This document shows positions 25,678 to 34,293 of a DNA stretch of 64,000 nucleotides, piece after piece. This DNA comes from JAIWNK01 sp964453115. Lineage in GTDB: Bacteria; Chloroflexota; Anaerolineae; Anaerolineales; Anaerolineaceae. The stretch lies in assembly GCA_964453115.1 (NCBI GenBank), contig CAYVRT010000014.1:1-64000 (forward strand), given 5' to 3'. How positions within the stretch are numbered: the first letter of the stretch is position 1; each line of letters opens with the position of its first letter. The notes under the pieces are model-generated. The model saw nothing but the letters and a program-made list of their open reading frames with translations, was not told the origin of the DNA and made no database searches. Position numbers and translations under genes: made by a program.

Positions 25678-25791
25678 CCGGCGTTTTCCTGTCAGATAGA
25701 TTGGGTTAATTCTACCGCATCTTTGGGTTTGGAATAGTGGAAATTGATGAAGAGCTTAGAAAAGAGTGTTGATTTGTTGCTACACTTTGGG

Positions 25792-25805
25792 GCGGGTGTG
25801 CCCGC
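25792..25805. terminator. small GC hairpin in a 171-bp gap
   Basis: GCGGG-TGTG-CCCGC lies downstream of the HEAT-protein gene and upstream of the kinase gene, both on the minus strand. The short stem has no U-run, so it is only a possible terminator. I see no gene in 25678-25848. Confidence 0.3.
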
Positions 25806-25848
25806 TCTGTTGTGCAGCCTGGAAGAGCTTGCTGTTTGCACTGTTCAT

Positions 25849-26979
25849 TCATGAAATACTTCGCTGATGGGTTTGCAGGGCCTGTGCTACTTGGCGTTGC
25901 TGAAGCGGATCCTGGATGTTGGGTTGGAGGGTTTGCAGCCAATGGGCGGCACAATCCTGGACGTAGGGGCTGGGGTCGTTCAGGGCTTTGAGGAAGACGG
26001 GGATGAAGATGGGGGTGCTTTGCTGGCCGAGGCTTTGCAGGGCGGCATAGCGCAGGGCCTCATCGGAACTGCGCAATTGTTCGATCAACAAAGGGGCAAC
26101 CCAGGGTTGTTCAATTCCGCCTAGTAAACTGGCAACGCGTTGTTGAGATTCTGAATCGCCGCGTTGGAGAGCGGTTCGAAAGGCAGGTTCAGCAGCTGCG
26201 CCCAGTTTTTGGAGTGCTTTTCCAGCCCGCGGGCGGGTTTCTGGTGTGCCAATCAGGAAGAGGCGCAAGAGGGGTAATGCGGCAGGTGTGCCAAAGCTGG
26301 CAAGGGCGTTGGCGACTTCCAAAAAGACGTACTCGGATGGGTCATCCAGCGCGGTGAGTAAGCCAGGGATGGCATTGGGATCGGCGGTTTTGCCGAGCAA
26401 CTGGGCGGCGCTACGCCGGGCATCCTCGCTACGGTGTTGGATGGCATCACTGAGAGCCGGGATGGTTGTATTGCCCATTTTTTCCAGTGCATGTGTGGCT
26501 GCCATCCGCTGGTGGTGGTTGGGGCTATCCAACATTTCAATGAGCAGTGGTAAGGATTTTGTATCCTTCATGTTGCCCAGGGCTATTGCTGCCTTTTCTG
26601 CCAGATGAGGAGGATCGGTTGATAAAAGTTTTAACAGGGGGTTGGGCGTGAAATGCGAACAGATGTGTTCAATACTTTGCTGAGCTGCCTGCCGCACTGC
26701 ATTTGAGTCGTCGCTCAGGGTTTGCAGCAAATCGGGTAGTGTGGTTGGGTTGCCAATCTCTTGCAGGCTGAAGCATACCCCGGTTCGGATGGCGGGATTG
26801 GGGTCGTTGAGGGCTTTGCGCAGTGCAGGAAGAGCCAGACTGCCAAGCTGAATGAGGGCTTTGGCGGCAGCCTGGCGAGTTTGACCCTGGTCATTGGCGT
26901 ATCCAAGCGCTTTAATCAGACCGGCAAAGTCCTTCTTTGCCAGCAGGGTGGAGACGTTGGGCGGGCCAAAGAGCGGCAT
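25849..26979 (-). CDS. HEAT-repeat protein
   Basis: 376 aa made almost wholly of ~31-residue HEAT-like repeats (for example NPAIRTGVCFSLQEIGNPTTLP, DAVRQAAQQSIEHI, YVFLEVANALASFG), roughly ten units, with the Asp-Pro-hydrophobic turns of PBS-lyase/HEAT proteins. Such solenoids bind other proteins; there is no catalytic motif, signal or membrane segment. The start is ATG 26979, with GAGGAA upstream. It lies 6 bp downstream of the SRPBCC-PDZ-DinB gene, so the two are likely co-expressed and may interact. The function is unknown. Confidence 0.85.
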   Translation of the reverse strand: MPLFGPPNVSTLLAKKDFAGLIKALGYANDQGQTRQAAAKALIQLGSLALPALRKALNDPNPAIRTGVCFSLQEIGNPTTLPDLLQTLSDDSNAVRQAAQQSIEHICSHFTPNPLLKLLSTDPPHLAEKAAIALGNMKDTKSLPLLIEMLDSPNHHQRMAATHALEKMGNTTIPALSDAIQHRSEDARRSAAQLLGKTADPNAIPGLLTALDDPSEYVFLEVANALASFGTPAALPLLRLFLIGTPETRPRAGKALQKLGAAAEPAFRTALQRGDSESQQRVASLLGGIEQPWVAPLLIEQLRSSDEALRYAALQSLGQQSTPIFIPVFLKALNDPSPYVQDCAAHWLQTLQPNIQDPLQQRQVAQALQTHQRSIS

Positions 26980-26985
26980 ATTTCC

Positions 26986-28152
26986 TCAGGACTTTACAAC
27001 CTCAATGGTGTTCTTAATCTGGATGAGGTGCGTTTGGGTGTGGGTGGCGAATAGTGGCATGTTGAAGGCAACGCTCCAGAAAGAGGGTTTGCGGTGAACA
27101 AAATCATCTGGCAGGGCAGCCAGAATTTGCAAGGTTTCTTCACAGGCGAGCTGAAAGGCTTGCATGAGCTGTGGCAGGGTTGGATACACTGCCAATGTGG
27201 CTTGAATGCGGGCATCCTGATTTTCGGTGAAGCTGAAATCCATGCTGGATAGGGTTTTGACCAGCCAGAATTGAAAATCGCGTTCAACCTGGATGAGGTG
27301 GGCGATGATGGCTTTGACGCTCCATTCGCCCAATGCAGGTGATTGAGAAGCATGCTCTTCGCTTAACCCGTCAACGAGATCGGCGAGCTTTTGCCAATCT
27401 GTCTGGTAGATTTGGCGAATGTTTGCTGATAGTTCTGCGGCAGAAGTGGCTAGTGGGGGAAGTGGCACCCGCAATAGTTCCAGTGAGATGGCGTGAACTG
27501 TTCCGGCGCGTTCGAAGGTCAGGGTAAGTTGATCGCCTGCGCGGTGTTTTCGCAATTGTTGCATGAAGATGCCCAGATTGGTGGTGGGTTGATCGTCGAG
27601 GGAAAGGATGAAATCCCCTTTTTGCAAACCGGCATGGGCAGCGCTTCGCTCGGCGAGAACATCGGTGATGATGAGACGATTGGCGTTTTCTTCCAGTCCA
27701 ATGCCAAGTGCAGGACGGTCTACAATCCGCTTATCCATGCCGGTCTCCATGACCGAGATGAGGTTTTCCAGGCCGATGATCCATCCGCGTTCAATTTCGC
27801 GGCGGATGGGGAGCCATTCATCATTCAGCCCGAGGCCATGATGTTCAATGATCACCAGGTTCGAGCCATCCTGCTGAGGCGAGAAAGAGATTTCGACCTG
27901 ACTGATGGCCGGGTCTGCATTTCCGCGCCAGGTAAAAGCAACGCGCCGATTGGGTTCGAGGGCAGTGAATTCGCCGATGGTGCGGTAGCCATTTGTCCAG
28001 GTCAGGAAAAGTCCGCCGCCTACATGGGGTTCACAGAAGGCTTTTTGGCACAGCCATTCTTCAAAGCCAATGGTGTTGGTGAAAGCGCGATAAAGGTGTT
28101 CAATGGGGGCATGAATTCCATAGGCAAAACGCAGTATTTCAGCTTTGGACAT
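26986..28152 (-). CDS. SRPBCC-PDZ-DinB three-domain protein
   Basis: 388 aa. Three domains in a row. An SRPBCC/AHSA1-type ligand-binding fold (about 1-140: APIEHLYRAFTN, GGLFLTW, GEFTALEPNRRVAFTW) comes first. A PDZ-like domain follows (about 150-225: GIGLEENANRLIITDV, SAAHAGLQKGDFILSLD). A DinB/DUF664-like four-helix domain ends it (about 245-388: SANIRQIY, LGEWSVKAIIAHLIQVERDF). The last part has His residues (H290, H374 and later) that could bind a metal. The start is ATG 28152, with AGGAG upstream; a longer frame before it is not homologous. Each domain is common but the combination is unusual. The role is unknown. Confidence 0.78.
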   Translation of the reverse strand: MSKAEILRFAYGIHAPIEHLYRAFTNTIGFEEWLCQKAFCEPHVGGGLFLTWTNGYRTIGEFTALEPNRRVAFTWRGNADPAISQVEISFSPQQDGSNLVIIEHHGLGLNDEWLPIRREIERGWIIGLENLISVMETGMDKRIVDRPALGIGLEENANRLIITDVLAERSAAHAGLQKGDFILSLDDQPTTNLGIFMQQLRKHRAGDQLTLTFERAGTVHAISLELLRVPLPPLATSAAELSANIRQIYQTDWQKLADLVDGLSEEHASQSPALGEWSVKAIIAHLIQVERDFQFWLVKTLSSMDFSFTENQDARIQATLAVYPTLPQLMQAFQLACEETLQILAALPDDFVHRKPSFWSVAFNMPLFATHTQTHLIQIKNTIEVVKS

Positions 28153-28165
28153 GGGAGAACTCCTG

Positions 28166-28708
28166 TTATTGTGAATTGGATGGGGCAAGATATGTCTCGA
28201 TGCCGTTTGCAGCGAGAATTTCACCATAATAGACACGGTGGTAATCCTGACGCGGGTAATTTTTCTCAAGGTCGGGATCAAGAAAATGGTTGGGTTCAAA
28301 GTCGTGCCAGTAGAGTTTTTTGCACTCCAGGGTGAGGATGGCTTCGGCAAAGGTTGGGGCAGCGATGTGGCTGGCAGCGATGGGGGTAAGGCCAGAGGCA
28401 GTAATTTTGTCACCATCTCGACCGGAGCGGCTACCGAGAAGTTTTAGGGCAGGGCGTTGCTGTGGAGCAAAGGCGCACAGGGTGAAGGTGTTATATTGTT
28501 CCATATATTGAAAGGTGTGACGGGTTGGGCGGACGACAACCTGGGCAAAGGGGCGTGACCACATGCAGCCAAGGCTTCCCCAGGCAATGGTCATGGCGTT
28601 AAAGTCGCCGGTTTGAAAATCTCCGCTGGTGAGCAGCAACCATTCGTTTTCCCAGAAATCATAGGGCTGGTTGAGAAGGCGTTCGATTGGAATGTGGACA
28701 AGGGACAT
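28166..28708 (-). CDS. flavin reductase-like FMN-binding protein
   Basis: 180 aa. A split-barrel flavoprotein of the flavin-reductase-like family. The FMN region is NAMTIAWGSLGCMWSRPF (about 38-55) and VVRPTRHTFQYME (58-70), followed by a GRDGDKITASGL block near 96-107. It probably binds FMN and moves electrons or acts as a small reductase, in the cytoplasm. GGAG is 7 bp before the ATG. It sits between a large signalling protein and the SRPBCC-PDZ-DinB gene (13 bp gap), all on the same strand. Confidence 0.85.
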   Translation of the reverse strand: MSLVHIPIERLLNQPYDFWENEWLLLTSGDFQTGDFNAMTIAWGSLGCMWSRPFAQVVVRPTRHTFQYMEQYNTFTLCAFAPQQRPALKLLGSRSGRDGDKITASGLTPIAASHIAAPTFAEAILTLECKKLYWHDFEPNHFLDPDLEKNYPRQDYHRVYYGEILAANGIETYLAPSNSQ

Positions 28709-28720
28709 AGCAAGCTCCGT

Positions 28721-31700
28721 TTAATCGGTGGATTGTGGAAATACGATGTGCGAAAGTTCAAGCAGCGCCGCATGATGCCGAACGCGCTCTAAAAAGATTT
28801 GTCGGGCAGATTGGTCGCTGATATGCTCGGCGCTTTGGTGGAGAAGTTGACAGGCGGCTTGCAGGGTGGGTTCGAGTTGGGGGTCGTTGGCAGCGCGCAG
28901 AACGCGCACACAGGCCAGGTAAACGCGTAATGGCTCTTCTGCTCCGTTGAGGGCCGGGTTTTCACGCAACACAGCAAGGATTGTATGTACACCTTGCAGG
29001 GCCTGGGCGATGTTTTTGCTGGCTAGTTGGGCGTTTGCCAGTCCGGCCAGTGATTCCATTGCCAGGTTGCGATCGCCAAGTTTTTGTCGCAGATCAAAAG
29101 CAGTTTGATATGCTTGCGCAGCAGCCTGGGGGTCATTGCTGTGCAGCAATGCATGGCCGAGGTTTGTCAGTGCATACCCTTGAACGCGCTCCTCGCCCAT
29201 TTGTTGAGCAATTTGAATGGCCTGCTGTGCAGTCTGGATGGCCTTGTCATAGCGTTCCTGGTGAACAAAGAGCAGAGATTGGCTGGCGAGGGTGACGGCT
29301 TCGCCCTGGCGGTCACCAGATTGGTTCATCAACTCAATGGCTCGGTCATAGAAGATTTGAGCAGCAGAATAATCGGCCAGCTGGTCAGAGATGAGGCCAA
29401 GGTTGTTCAGCGCCAGTGCTTCACCGACTCGGTCGTTGACTTGTAAGGTGACGTTGAGGGATTGTTGGTAATAGAGGCGCGCTTCGGGATAATCTCCTAG
29501 TTCGGTGCAAACGATGCCAAGGTTGTTGTATGCCAATCCCTGACCCCATAAGTCGCCAATGCTTTGGAAGGCTAGCAGTGCTTGTTCGTAATAGGCTTTT
29601 GCGGCAGCGTAATCGCCCTGATGATCGGCGGCAACACCCAGACTGTTGAGTACTGCGCCCTGGCCCTGCCGGTTGTGCAAGTCGCGCTGGAGGTGGAGGG
29701 CGTGTTTATAATAATCTATGGCGCTGGAATAATCACCCTGGTGTGAATAGATGTTGCCAAGGTTGTGCATGCAATCTGCTTCAATTTGCGGCAGCCCAAG
29801 TTCTTTGGCAAGCGCCAGTGCGTTTTGAAATTCATTCCATGCTTCTTCGTAATTGCCAAGGCGGCGTAGGGCGCGGCCAAGTTGCAGGTGTCCGGCGGCT
29901 TCCAGGGTGGGGTGTTGGATGCGTTCGCTGATGCTGATGGCTGAGCGGGCCGATTCGGTTGCCAGGGTATAGCTGCCGGTTTTTTCGGCAAAGTGGGCCT
30001 GTCGCAGGGCAACCTCAGCCTGGGCGCGCAGGTCGTTCATGCGCTGACTGATTTCTTGCATGGCGGTCAGGTCTTGTGTTTGGGGTTGACGATCGCCAAG
30101 CAGGTCGAGGATTTTCTCGCGGGCAATTAGCAGGTCAAAGCGGGCGCGCAGATCTTCGGGTGAGGTGAGTTCGATGGCGTGGGTGTAGTAGCGACGGGCT
30201 TCTGCGTTGGCAAAGCGGGTTGCTGCACCGGCTGCCGCTCGATGATACCAGGCTCGAGCAGCTTCTGTATCTCCGGCTTGCTCATAGTGTTCGGCAATGA
30301 CAGCCGCATATTCATCTGTACGACCGCTGCTTTGAGTAACACTGACGAGCCAATGGGCTGCCTGAGCGTGATAATTACGGCGCTCGCGTTTCAGGACGCT
30401 TTCATAGGCCACATCTCGAAGCAGTGTATGCTCAAAGATAAATTCCTGAGTGTGCTGAAAGGCCGATTTGTCGCGGCGAAAGATGATGCGTCGTTCGAGC
30501 AGTCGGTTGAGGATGGCGGCAGGGGCGCGGGTTCCAAGATGTCCGAGAGCATCTTCCCAAAAGATGCGCCCAATGATGGAACAGCGTTGAAGGGCAAGCC
30601 GTTCTTCTTCTGGCAGGCTATCCAAACGGGATTGAAGGATGCCGGTCAGTGTGGCGGGGACGTTGATGCTTGCCAGCCGTTCGGTGTTGATTAGCCATTG
30701 CTCTGGTCCGGTTTGGATGACGCCCTCATCAATTAAGATTTTAACCATTTCTTCAATGTAATAGGGGTTGCCTTCAGAGCGTTCAATGATCAGGTTGGAG
30801 AGGTGGAATGGGATGACAGGTGTCTTTTGTAAAATTTCGGCCACCAGGAGTTGACTGTCCTGGGAGGAGAGTGGATGTAGTTCGAGGAGGGTGTGTCGAA
30901 GGTTTTCTGAGCCAACTGTTTCTGTCCAGATGGGATGGGTATCTAATAGACTGGGGCGGGCAAGCCCAATGATCAGCATCGGTAAATCCGTCACCTGATG
31001 GAAGAGCCATTCAATGGCTTCAAGAGATCGTTCATCAGCCCAGTGAATATCTTCGAGCAGGACGATGGTTGGAATTTGCTCTGAGAGGGAGCGAAAGAGC
31101 TGGGCCAGATACTGTAGGGCGCGTTGGTGTAATTCACGGGCGTCGTTAATTTTGGCGTGGTGTGGGGTGGTGGGAAATTTGAAGCCCAGCCATGTGCCGA
31201 GGACGATGGCAGCTTCCTGGCAGGTGGCCTGGTCTGCCCAGAGGGCGCACAAACCGGCACAAAGTTTTTCGAGCAAGATGTCGGGCGGGTCGCTTTCCAA
31301 TAGATTGAAATGGCTGGATAGCATGAAGCGTAGCAGTGCTGCAGGAACAGCGGCGTTTTGTTGGGTGGCGCGGCCTTTCAGGGTTTGCGTTTGAAAGGGG
31401 AGGAGTTCTACCCAGTTGTTAAATTCGTAAAGGAGGCGACTTTTCCCTAACCCAGCATTGCCCAGAATGGTGACCATGCCGGTTGAAGGGGTCGTGAGGC
31501 TAATTTCAAATTCGTTTTGCAACACTTGCAATTCGTTCTCACGGCCAACCATGCGCGTTTCAATGCCTTCAACGCCGCGCGTGAGGGTGCGGAAGGCGCT
31601 AGGGCGGGCGGCTTCGACAGAATAGACGCGTTGCAGGTCGGTCTTTCCTTTGAGGGCGAGGGGGTCGAGGGCGCGCACTTTAAAAAGCCCGCGCACATGA

Positions 31701-32290
31701 CGATAGGTGTCGTGTGAGATGAGCAGACTGTTGGGCTGGGCTGCGGTTTGCAGGCGATTGGCTGTGTTAACGGTGTCGCCAATGGCGGTAAACTCCTGGG
31801 TTGTGCCAACATCACCAAGCAATACGGGACCTGTGTTGATGCCAATACGCAATTGTAAGGCGAGGTGTTTTCCGCCCGGGGCAGATGCACTCTTGAGCAT
31901 GGTGAGGCCGCAACGGATAGCGCGCTCGGGGTCATCCTCGCGGGCGGTTTCAACCCCCCAAACTGCCATTACTGCATCACCAATGTGTTTGTCAATTCGT
32001 CCGCCGTTTTCAGCGATGATTGCATCGAGGCTTTCCCAGACTTCGTTCATCAAATCGGTAATGTCTTCGGCATCCATTGTTTCGGATAGAGCTGTAAAGC
32101 CGGAGATGTCGGCGAACATGACGGTTACTTGTTTGCGCTGCTGTTCACGCTGTGCAGTTTGTGCGTGGAGAGTTTCCAGTTTGCGGCGCATCGAATCGAG
32201 AGCAAGATCTACAACAGAATCGCCAAGAATGCTGCGTTGAGCTTCCAGGGCCTGCATGGCGTTTTGTATCTGAGCGATTTGATCGTTCAT
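28721..32290 (-). CDS. class III nucleotidyl cyclase-ATPase-TPR regulator
   Basis: 1189 aa. An N-terminal coiled coil (1-40) is followed by a class III adenylate/guanylate cyclase domain (about 50-215: VMFADISGFTALSE, DAVMAVWG, GDTVNTANRLQ). A STAND/AAA-type ATPase (about 245-560) has a P-loop GNAGLGKS near 275 and an LLEDIHWAD Walker B. A long array of TPR repeats (about 780-1120) ends the protein. Two Asp for metal (FADISG and the later D in AVWG) are present. The layout is like cyclase-ATPase signalling proteins of Chloroflexota and cyanobacteria. It probably makes cAMP in response to a partner bound by the TPRs (inference). The gene has TTGTAT-N18-TACAAT upstream. Confidence 0.93.
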   Translation of the reverse strand: MNDQIAQIQNAMQALEAQRSILGDSVVDLALDSMRRKLETLHAQTAQREQQRKQVTVMFADISGFTALSETMDAEDITDLMNEVWESLDAIIAENGGRIDKHIGDAVMAVWGVETAREDDPERAIRCGLTMLKSASAPGGKHLALQLRIGINTGPVLLGDVGTTQEFTAIGDTVNTANRLQTAAQPNSLLISHDTYRHVRGLFKVRALDPLALKGKTDLQRVYSVEAARPSAFRTLTRGVEGIETRMVGRENELQVLQNEFEISLTTPSTGMVTILGNAGLGKSRLLYEFNNWVELLPFQTQTLKGRATQQNAAVPAALLRFMLSSHFNLLESDPPDILLEKLCAGLCALWADQATCQEAAIVLGTWLGFKFPTTPHHAKINDARELHQRALQYLAQLFRSLSEQIPTIVLLEDIHWADERSLEAIEWLFHQVTDLPMLIIGLARPSLLDTHPIWTETVGSENLRHTLLELHPLSSQDSQLLVAEILQKTPVIPFHLSNLIIERSEGNPYYIEEMVKILIDEGVIQTGPEQWLINTERLASINVPATLTGILQSRLDSLPEEERLALQRCSIIGRIFWEDALGHLGTRAPAAILNRLLERRIIFRRDKSAFQHTQEFIFEHTLLRDVAYESVLKRERRNYHAQAAHWLVSVTQSSGRTDEYAAVIAEHYEQAGDTEAARAWYHRAAAGAATRFANAEARRYYTHAIELTSPEDLRARFDLLIAREKILDLLGDRQPQTQDLTAMQEISQRMNDLRAQAEVALRQAHFAEKTGSYTLATESARSAISISERIQHPTLEAAGHLQLGRALRRLGNYEEAWNEFQNALALAKELGLPQIEADCMHNLGNIYSHQGDYSSAIDYYKHALHLQRDLHNRQGQGAVLNSLGVAADHQGDYAAAKAYYEQALLAFQSIGDLWGQGLAYNNLGIVCTELGDYPEARLYYQQSLNVTLQVNDRVGEALALNNLGLISDQLADYSAAQIFYDRAIELMNQSGDRQGEAVTLASQSLLFVHQERYDKAIQTAQQAIQIAQQMGEERVQGYALTNLGHALLHSNDPQAAAQAYQTAFDLRQKLGDRNLAMESLAGLANAQLASKNIAQALQGVHTILAVLRENPALNGAEEPLRVYLACVRVLRAANDPQLEPTLQAACQLLHQSAEHISDQSARQIFLERVRHHAALLELSHIVFPQSTD

Positions 32291-32322
32291 GGTGTCTTCC
32301 AGAGCAAATGAGGTCTATGTTG

Positions 32323-32352
32323 ATTGTACCCGTTTTGAGGCCTGGAATACAA
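32323..32352 (-). promoter_or_regulatory. promoter of the cyclase-TPR gene
   Basis: TTGTAT (32352-32347), an 18-bp spacer and TACAAT (32328-32323) on the minus strand, about 33 bp before the ATG. Confidence 0.5.
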
Positions 32353-32386
32353 GCGATTTTTACCATGTACATATAAGAATTTAAAG

Positions 32387-32415
32387 CACAAAGGCGGGCA
32401 AGTCCCGCCTTTGTG
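32387..32415 (-). terminator. Rho-independent terminator of slyD
   Basis: A perfect 12-bp stem, CACAAAGGCGGG/CCCGCCTTTGTG, with a 5-nt loop, 22 bp past the slyD stop and followed on the minus strand by a U-rich stretch. It is clear of the cyclase gene start. Confidence 0.85.
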
Positions 32416-32437
32416 AGTTTGGACAAAGGGAACGAGT

Positions 32438-32965
32438 TTAGTCTTGCTCGTCTTCCTCGTCATCGTCTTCGTCATGTACGTGACCATGCTCGAGTTCTTC
32501 GGGGGTGGCTGCACGCAGATCTACAATGGTGACATCGAATTCAAGTTTCTTGCCAGCCAGGGGATGGTTGAAATCAAGCGTGATGGCTGCTTCATTGACA
32601 GCCGTGATGATTGCGCTCAATTCTTCGCCATCATCATTGAGAATTTCAAGTTCCACACCCACCTCAAGGGGAATATCTTCTGGAAGTTCTTCAGTTGGAA
32701 CTTCCATGACAGCCTCGGGGTCCACATCGCCATAACCATCTGCAGGGGCAACGCTGACATGCTTGCTTTGGCCCGCGCGCATGCCGTACAGCTCGCGCTC
32801 CAAGCCGGGGATGATGTTCCCATAACCTTGAATGAACGAAATGGGGCCATCTTCTTCAGAAGAATCCACAACTTCGCTATCCACCGTCAGGGTGTATTGC
32901 AAACTGACGACAACATCGTCTTCAACAACAACGGGCTTGTTTTCAGCGTTCAACGCAAACTCCAT
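32438..32965 (-). CDS. slyD: SlyD-type FKBP peptidyl-prolyl isomerase
   Basis: 175 aa. A peptidyl-prolyl cis-trans isomerase and chaperone. The FKBP part (about 10-75, VVVSLQYTL ... GLERELYGMRAGQ) is interrupted by the IF insert (about 78-130) that gives SlyD chaperone activity. The tail is rich in His and acidic residues (EHGHVHDED...) and may bind nickel. A metal-binding tail would suit the neighbouring cobalt/nickel importer, but the link is only positional. An extended -10 TGATATAAT lies 32 bp before the ATG and a clear terminator follows. Confidence 0.93.
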   Translation of the reverse strand: MEFALNAENKPVVVEDDVVVSLQYTLTVDSEVVDSSEEDGPISFIQGYGNIIPGLERELYGMRAGQSKHVSVAPADGYGDVDPEAVMEVPTEELPEDIPLEVGVELEILNDDGEELSAIITAVNEAAITLDFNHPLAGKKLEFDVTIVDLRAATPEELEHGHVHDEDDDEEDEQD

Positions 32966-32996
32966 TTCTTGAAAAGATCAGGTTCAAAACGGAGTG

Positions 32997-33002
32997 ATTA
33001 TA
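32997..33002 (-). promoter_or_regulatory. extended -10 promoter of slyD
   Basis: TGATATAAT on the minus strand. It lies in GTGATTATATCAC (32994-33006), identical to the 13-mer at the tRNA-Ser promoter. Confidence 0.55.
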
Positions 33003-33032
33003 TCACTTTTTGACGACCTGAGTCTTAACGTT

Positions 33033-33716
33033 TTATTTGACTTGCAGATCAATTTTGAGCGTGCAGATGGTTTGCCCGCTTTGAACAATGGCCCAGGTAG
33101 CGCTGTAGGCTCCGGTGCTGTTGGGGGCTTTCATATCCACGACCAGATCAATTTCTTCGCCGGGTTTGACGGTTTTGGAAAAATCGAAACCATCAGCATA
33201 CTTTTGGAACTTGGTTCCGCTGATATAGCGGTAATCTACGTTGTTTGCGTCCCAACTGGATGTGCCAGTGTTTTTGACAACCCAATGCATATCAAAGTCG
33301 TTATTGGGGGACATGCTTGACCCCAGGGCAGGGGACTGTGATTTGATTTGACATTGCAGGGAGGTGCTTGTGGCACTGGCAACCGGCGTGGCGGTGAAAA
33401 TGGAAGTAGCAGTGGGGGGAATGCGCGTTGCGGTCCAGGTGGGCAGGGGTGGGAAGGTGCTGGTTGCTGTTGGCTCTTGTGTTGGGGTGCGGGTGGGTGG
33501 AGCCTGCGTTTCGGTGGGAACCGGGGTGTCGCTTGGTCGGGCAGCGGCAGTTTGGGTGAAGTTTTGCGCCGCAGATTCGTGGGCCAGGGTGCGCATAATT
33601 GCCATAGTGGCCTCAACCTCTTGGGGGTTGGCTGTGGGGGCGTTGGCACCGGGTGTGTTGCAGCCCACCAGGGCAAGCAACAAGGTCACAACAACAGCAA
33701 ATTGAACGATTTTCAT
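33033..33716 (-). CDS. lipoprotein with NBR1-like Ig domain
   Basis: 227 aa. A signal peptide ends in the lipobox LVGC, so Cys19 should be lipidated. A low-complexity Thr/Pro-rich linker (~60-115) tethers an all-beta domain (about 118-227) whose pattern (NNDFDMHWVVKNTGTSSWD, YISGTKFQ, VKPGEEIDLVVDMKAP, WAIVQSGQ) matches the NBR1-type Ig-like fold. Such surface lipoproteins are frequent in Anaerolineae-like genomes. It presumably stands outside the membrane as a binding or scaffold module. AGGAG precedes the ATG. Confidence 0.85.
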   Translation of the reverse strand: MKIVQFAVVVTLLLALVGCNTPGANAPTANPQEVEATMAIMRTLAHESAAQNFTQTAAARPSDTPVPTETQAPPTRTPTQEPTATSTFPPLPTWTATRIPPTATSIFTATPVASATSTSLQCQIKSQSPALGSSMSPNNDFDMHWVVKNTGTSSWDANNVDYRYISGTKFQKYADGFDFSKTVKPGEEIDLVVDMKAPNSTGAYSATWAIVQSGQTICTLKIDLQVK

Positions 33717-33806
33717 GCTTTTTTTCTCCTTTTATTTTTTCAGCAAAAATGAACGCTTATGAGAATAAGCGCTGTGGATTAGACGCTGGCTGGAGCCAAA
33801 AGTTCC

Positions 33807-34190
33807 TCAGTTTTTTGAGCGACAGTTCTCGCAGGTGCCGAATAAGATGAGGTGATTGGTGGAAATTAAAAAGGAATGTTCAGCCTCAATTTTTTTAAAG
33901 AAGGTTTGGATTTCGGCATCGGACAGCGTGATGATGCTGTGACATGTTTCGCAAACTAGATGATGATGGCGGTTAATGGAGGCAATTTCGTAGACTTCTG
34001 TGCCGCTACCGATATCGGAAATGGAGACCTGACCTGAATGAACCAGACGTTCCAGCACCCGATACACGGTGGAGGGTGCAACTGCTGGCAGAGAAGGTCG
34101 TAGATGCTCAAAAATTTCAGCCGCACTGAGGTGACCCTGGCAGGTTTTGAGTAGATTGAGAATTTGTAGACTGGTAGATGTATTTTTCAT
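33807..34190 (-). CDS. Fur-family metalloregulator
   Basis: 127 aa. A winged-helix DNA-binding metal sensor of the Fur/Zur/Nur/PerR family. The helix-turn-helix is HLSAAEIFEHLRPSLPAVAPSTVYRVLERL. The metal site is HHHLVCETCHSI near 76-88, with a second CxxC close to the C-terminus (GTCENC), which matches the structural Zn4 site. The start is ATG 34190; no Shine-Dalgarno sequence is present. It is divergent from a cbiMQO-type importer with TTGCAA repeats in the shared gap. That argues for a nickel- or cobalt-responsive role (Nur-like), though zinc or iron cannot be excluded. Confidence 0.9.
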   Translation of the reverse strand: MKNTSTSLQILNLLKTCQGHLSAAEIFEHLRPSLPAVAPSTVYRVLERLVHSGQVSISDIGSGTEVYEIASINRHHHLVCETCHSIITLSDAEIQTFFKKIEAEHSFLISTNHLILFGTCENCRSKN

Positions 34191-34196
34191 ATATAT

Positions 34197-34218
34197 TTGC
34201 AATTGCGAATCTTTGCAA
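34197..34218. promoter_or_regulatory. TTGCAA-array operator for the Fur-family regulator
   Basis: Three half-sites, TTGCAA (34197-34202), TTGCGA (34203-34208) and TTGCAA (34213-34218), fill the space between the regulator and importer genes. TTGCGAA-TC-TTTGCAA forms a near-perfect 7-2-7 inverted repeat. The Streptomyces Nur box is described as TTGCAA-N5-TTGCAA, a close relative. The last TTGCAA is also the -35 of the importer promoter, so repression by occlusion fits. Confidence 0.6.
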
Positions 34219-34240
34219 TTGTAATTTTTCGTATTATAAT
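34213..34240 (+). promoter_or_regulatory. promoter of the cbiMQO operon
   Basis: TTGCAA (34213-34218), a 16-bp spacer and TATAAT (34235-34240) on the plus strand, with the -35 inside the operator. The start site would be near 34247. Confidence 0.6.
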
Positions 34241-34293
34241 TCTTATGCTGTGATTATACGGCATAATTTTGCTTTTTCCAATGGAGGTTGGAG

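Noticed and set aside
28153..28416. Longer start of the SRPBCC-PDZ-DinB protein
   Set aside because: The extra 88 residues are low-complexity and are out-of-frame sequence of the flavoprotein gene; AGGAG precedes ATG 28152.
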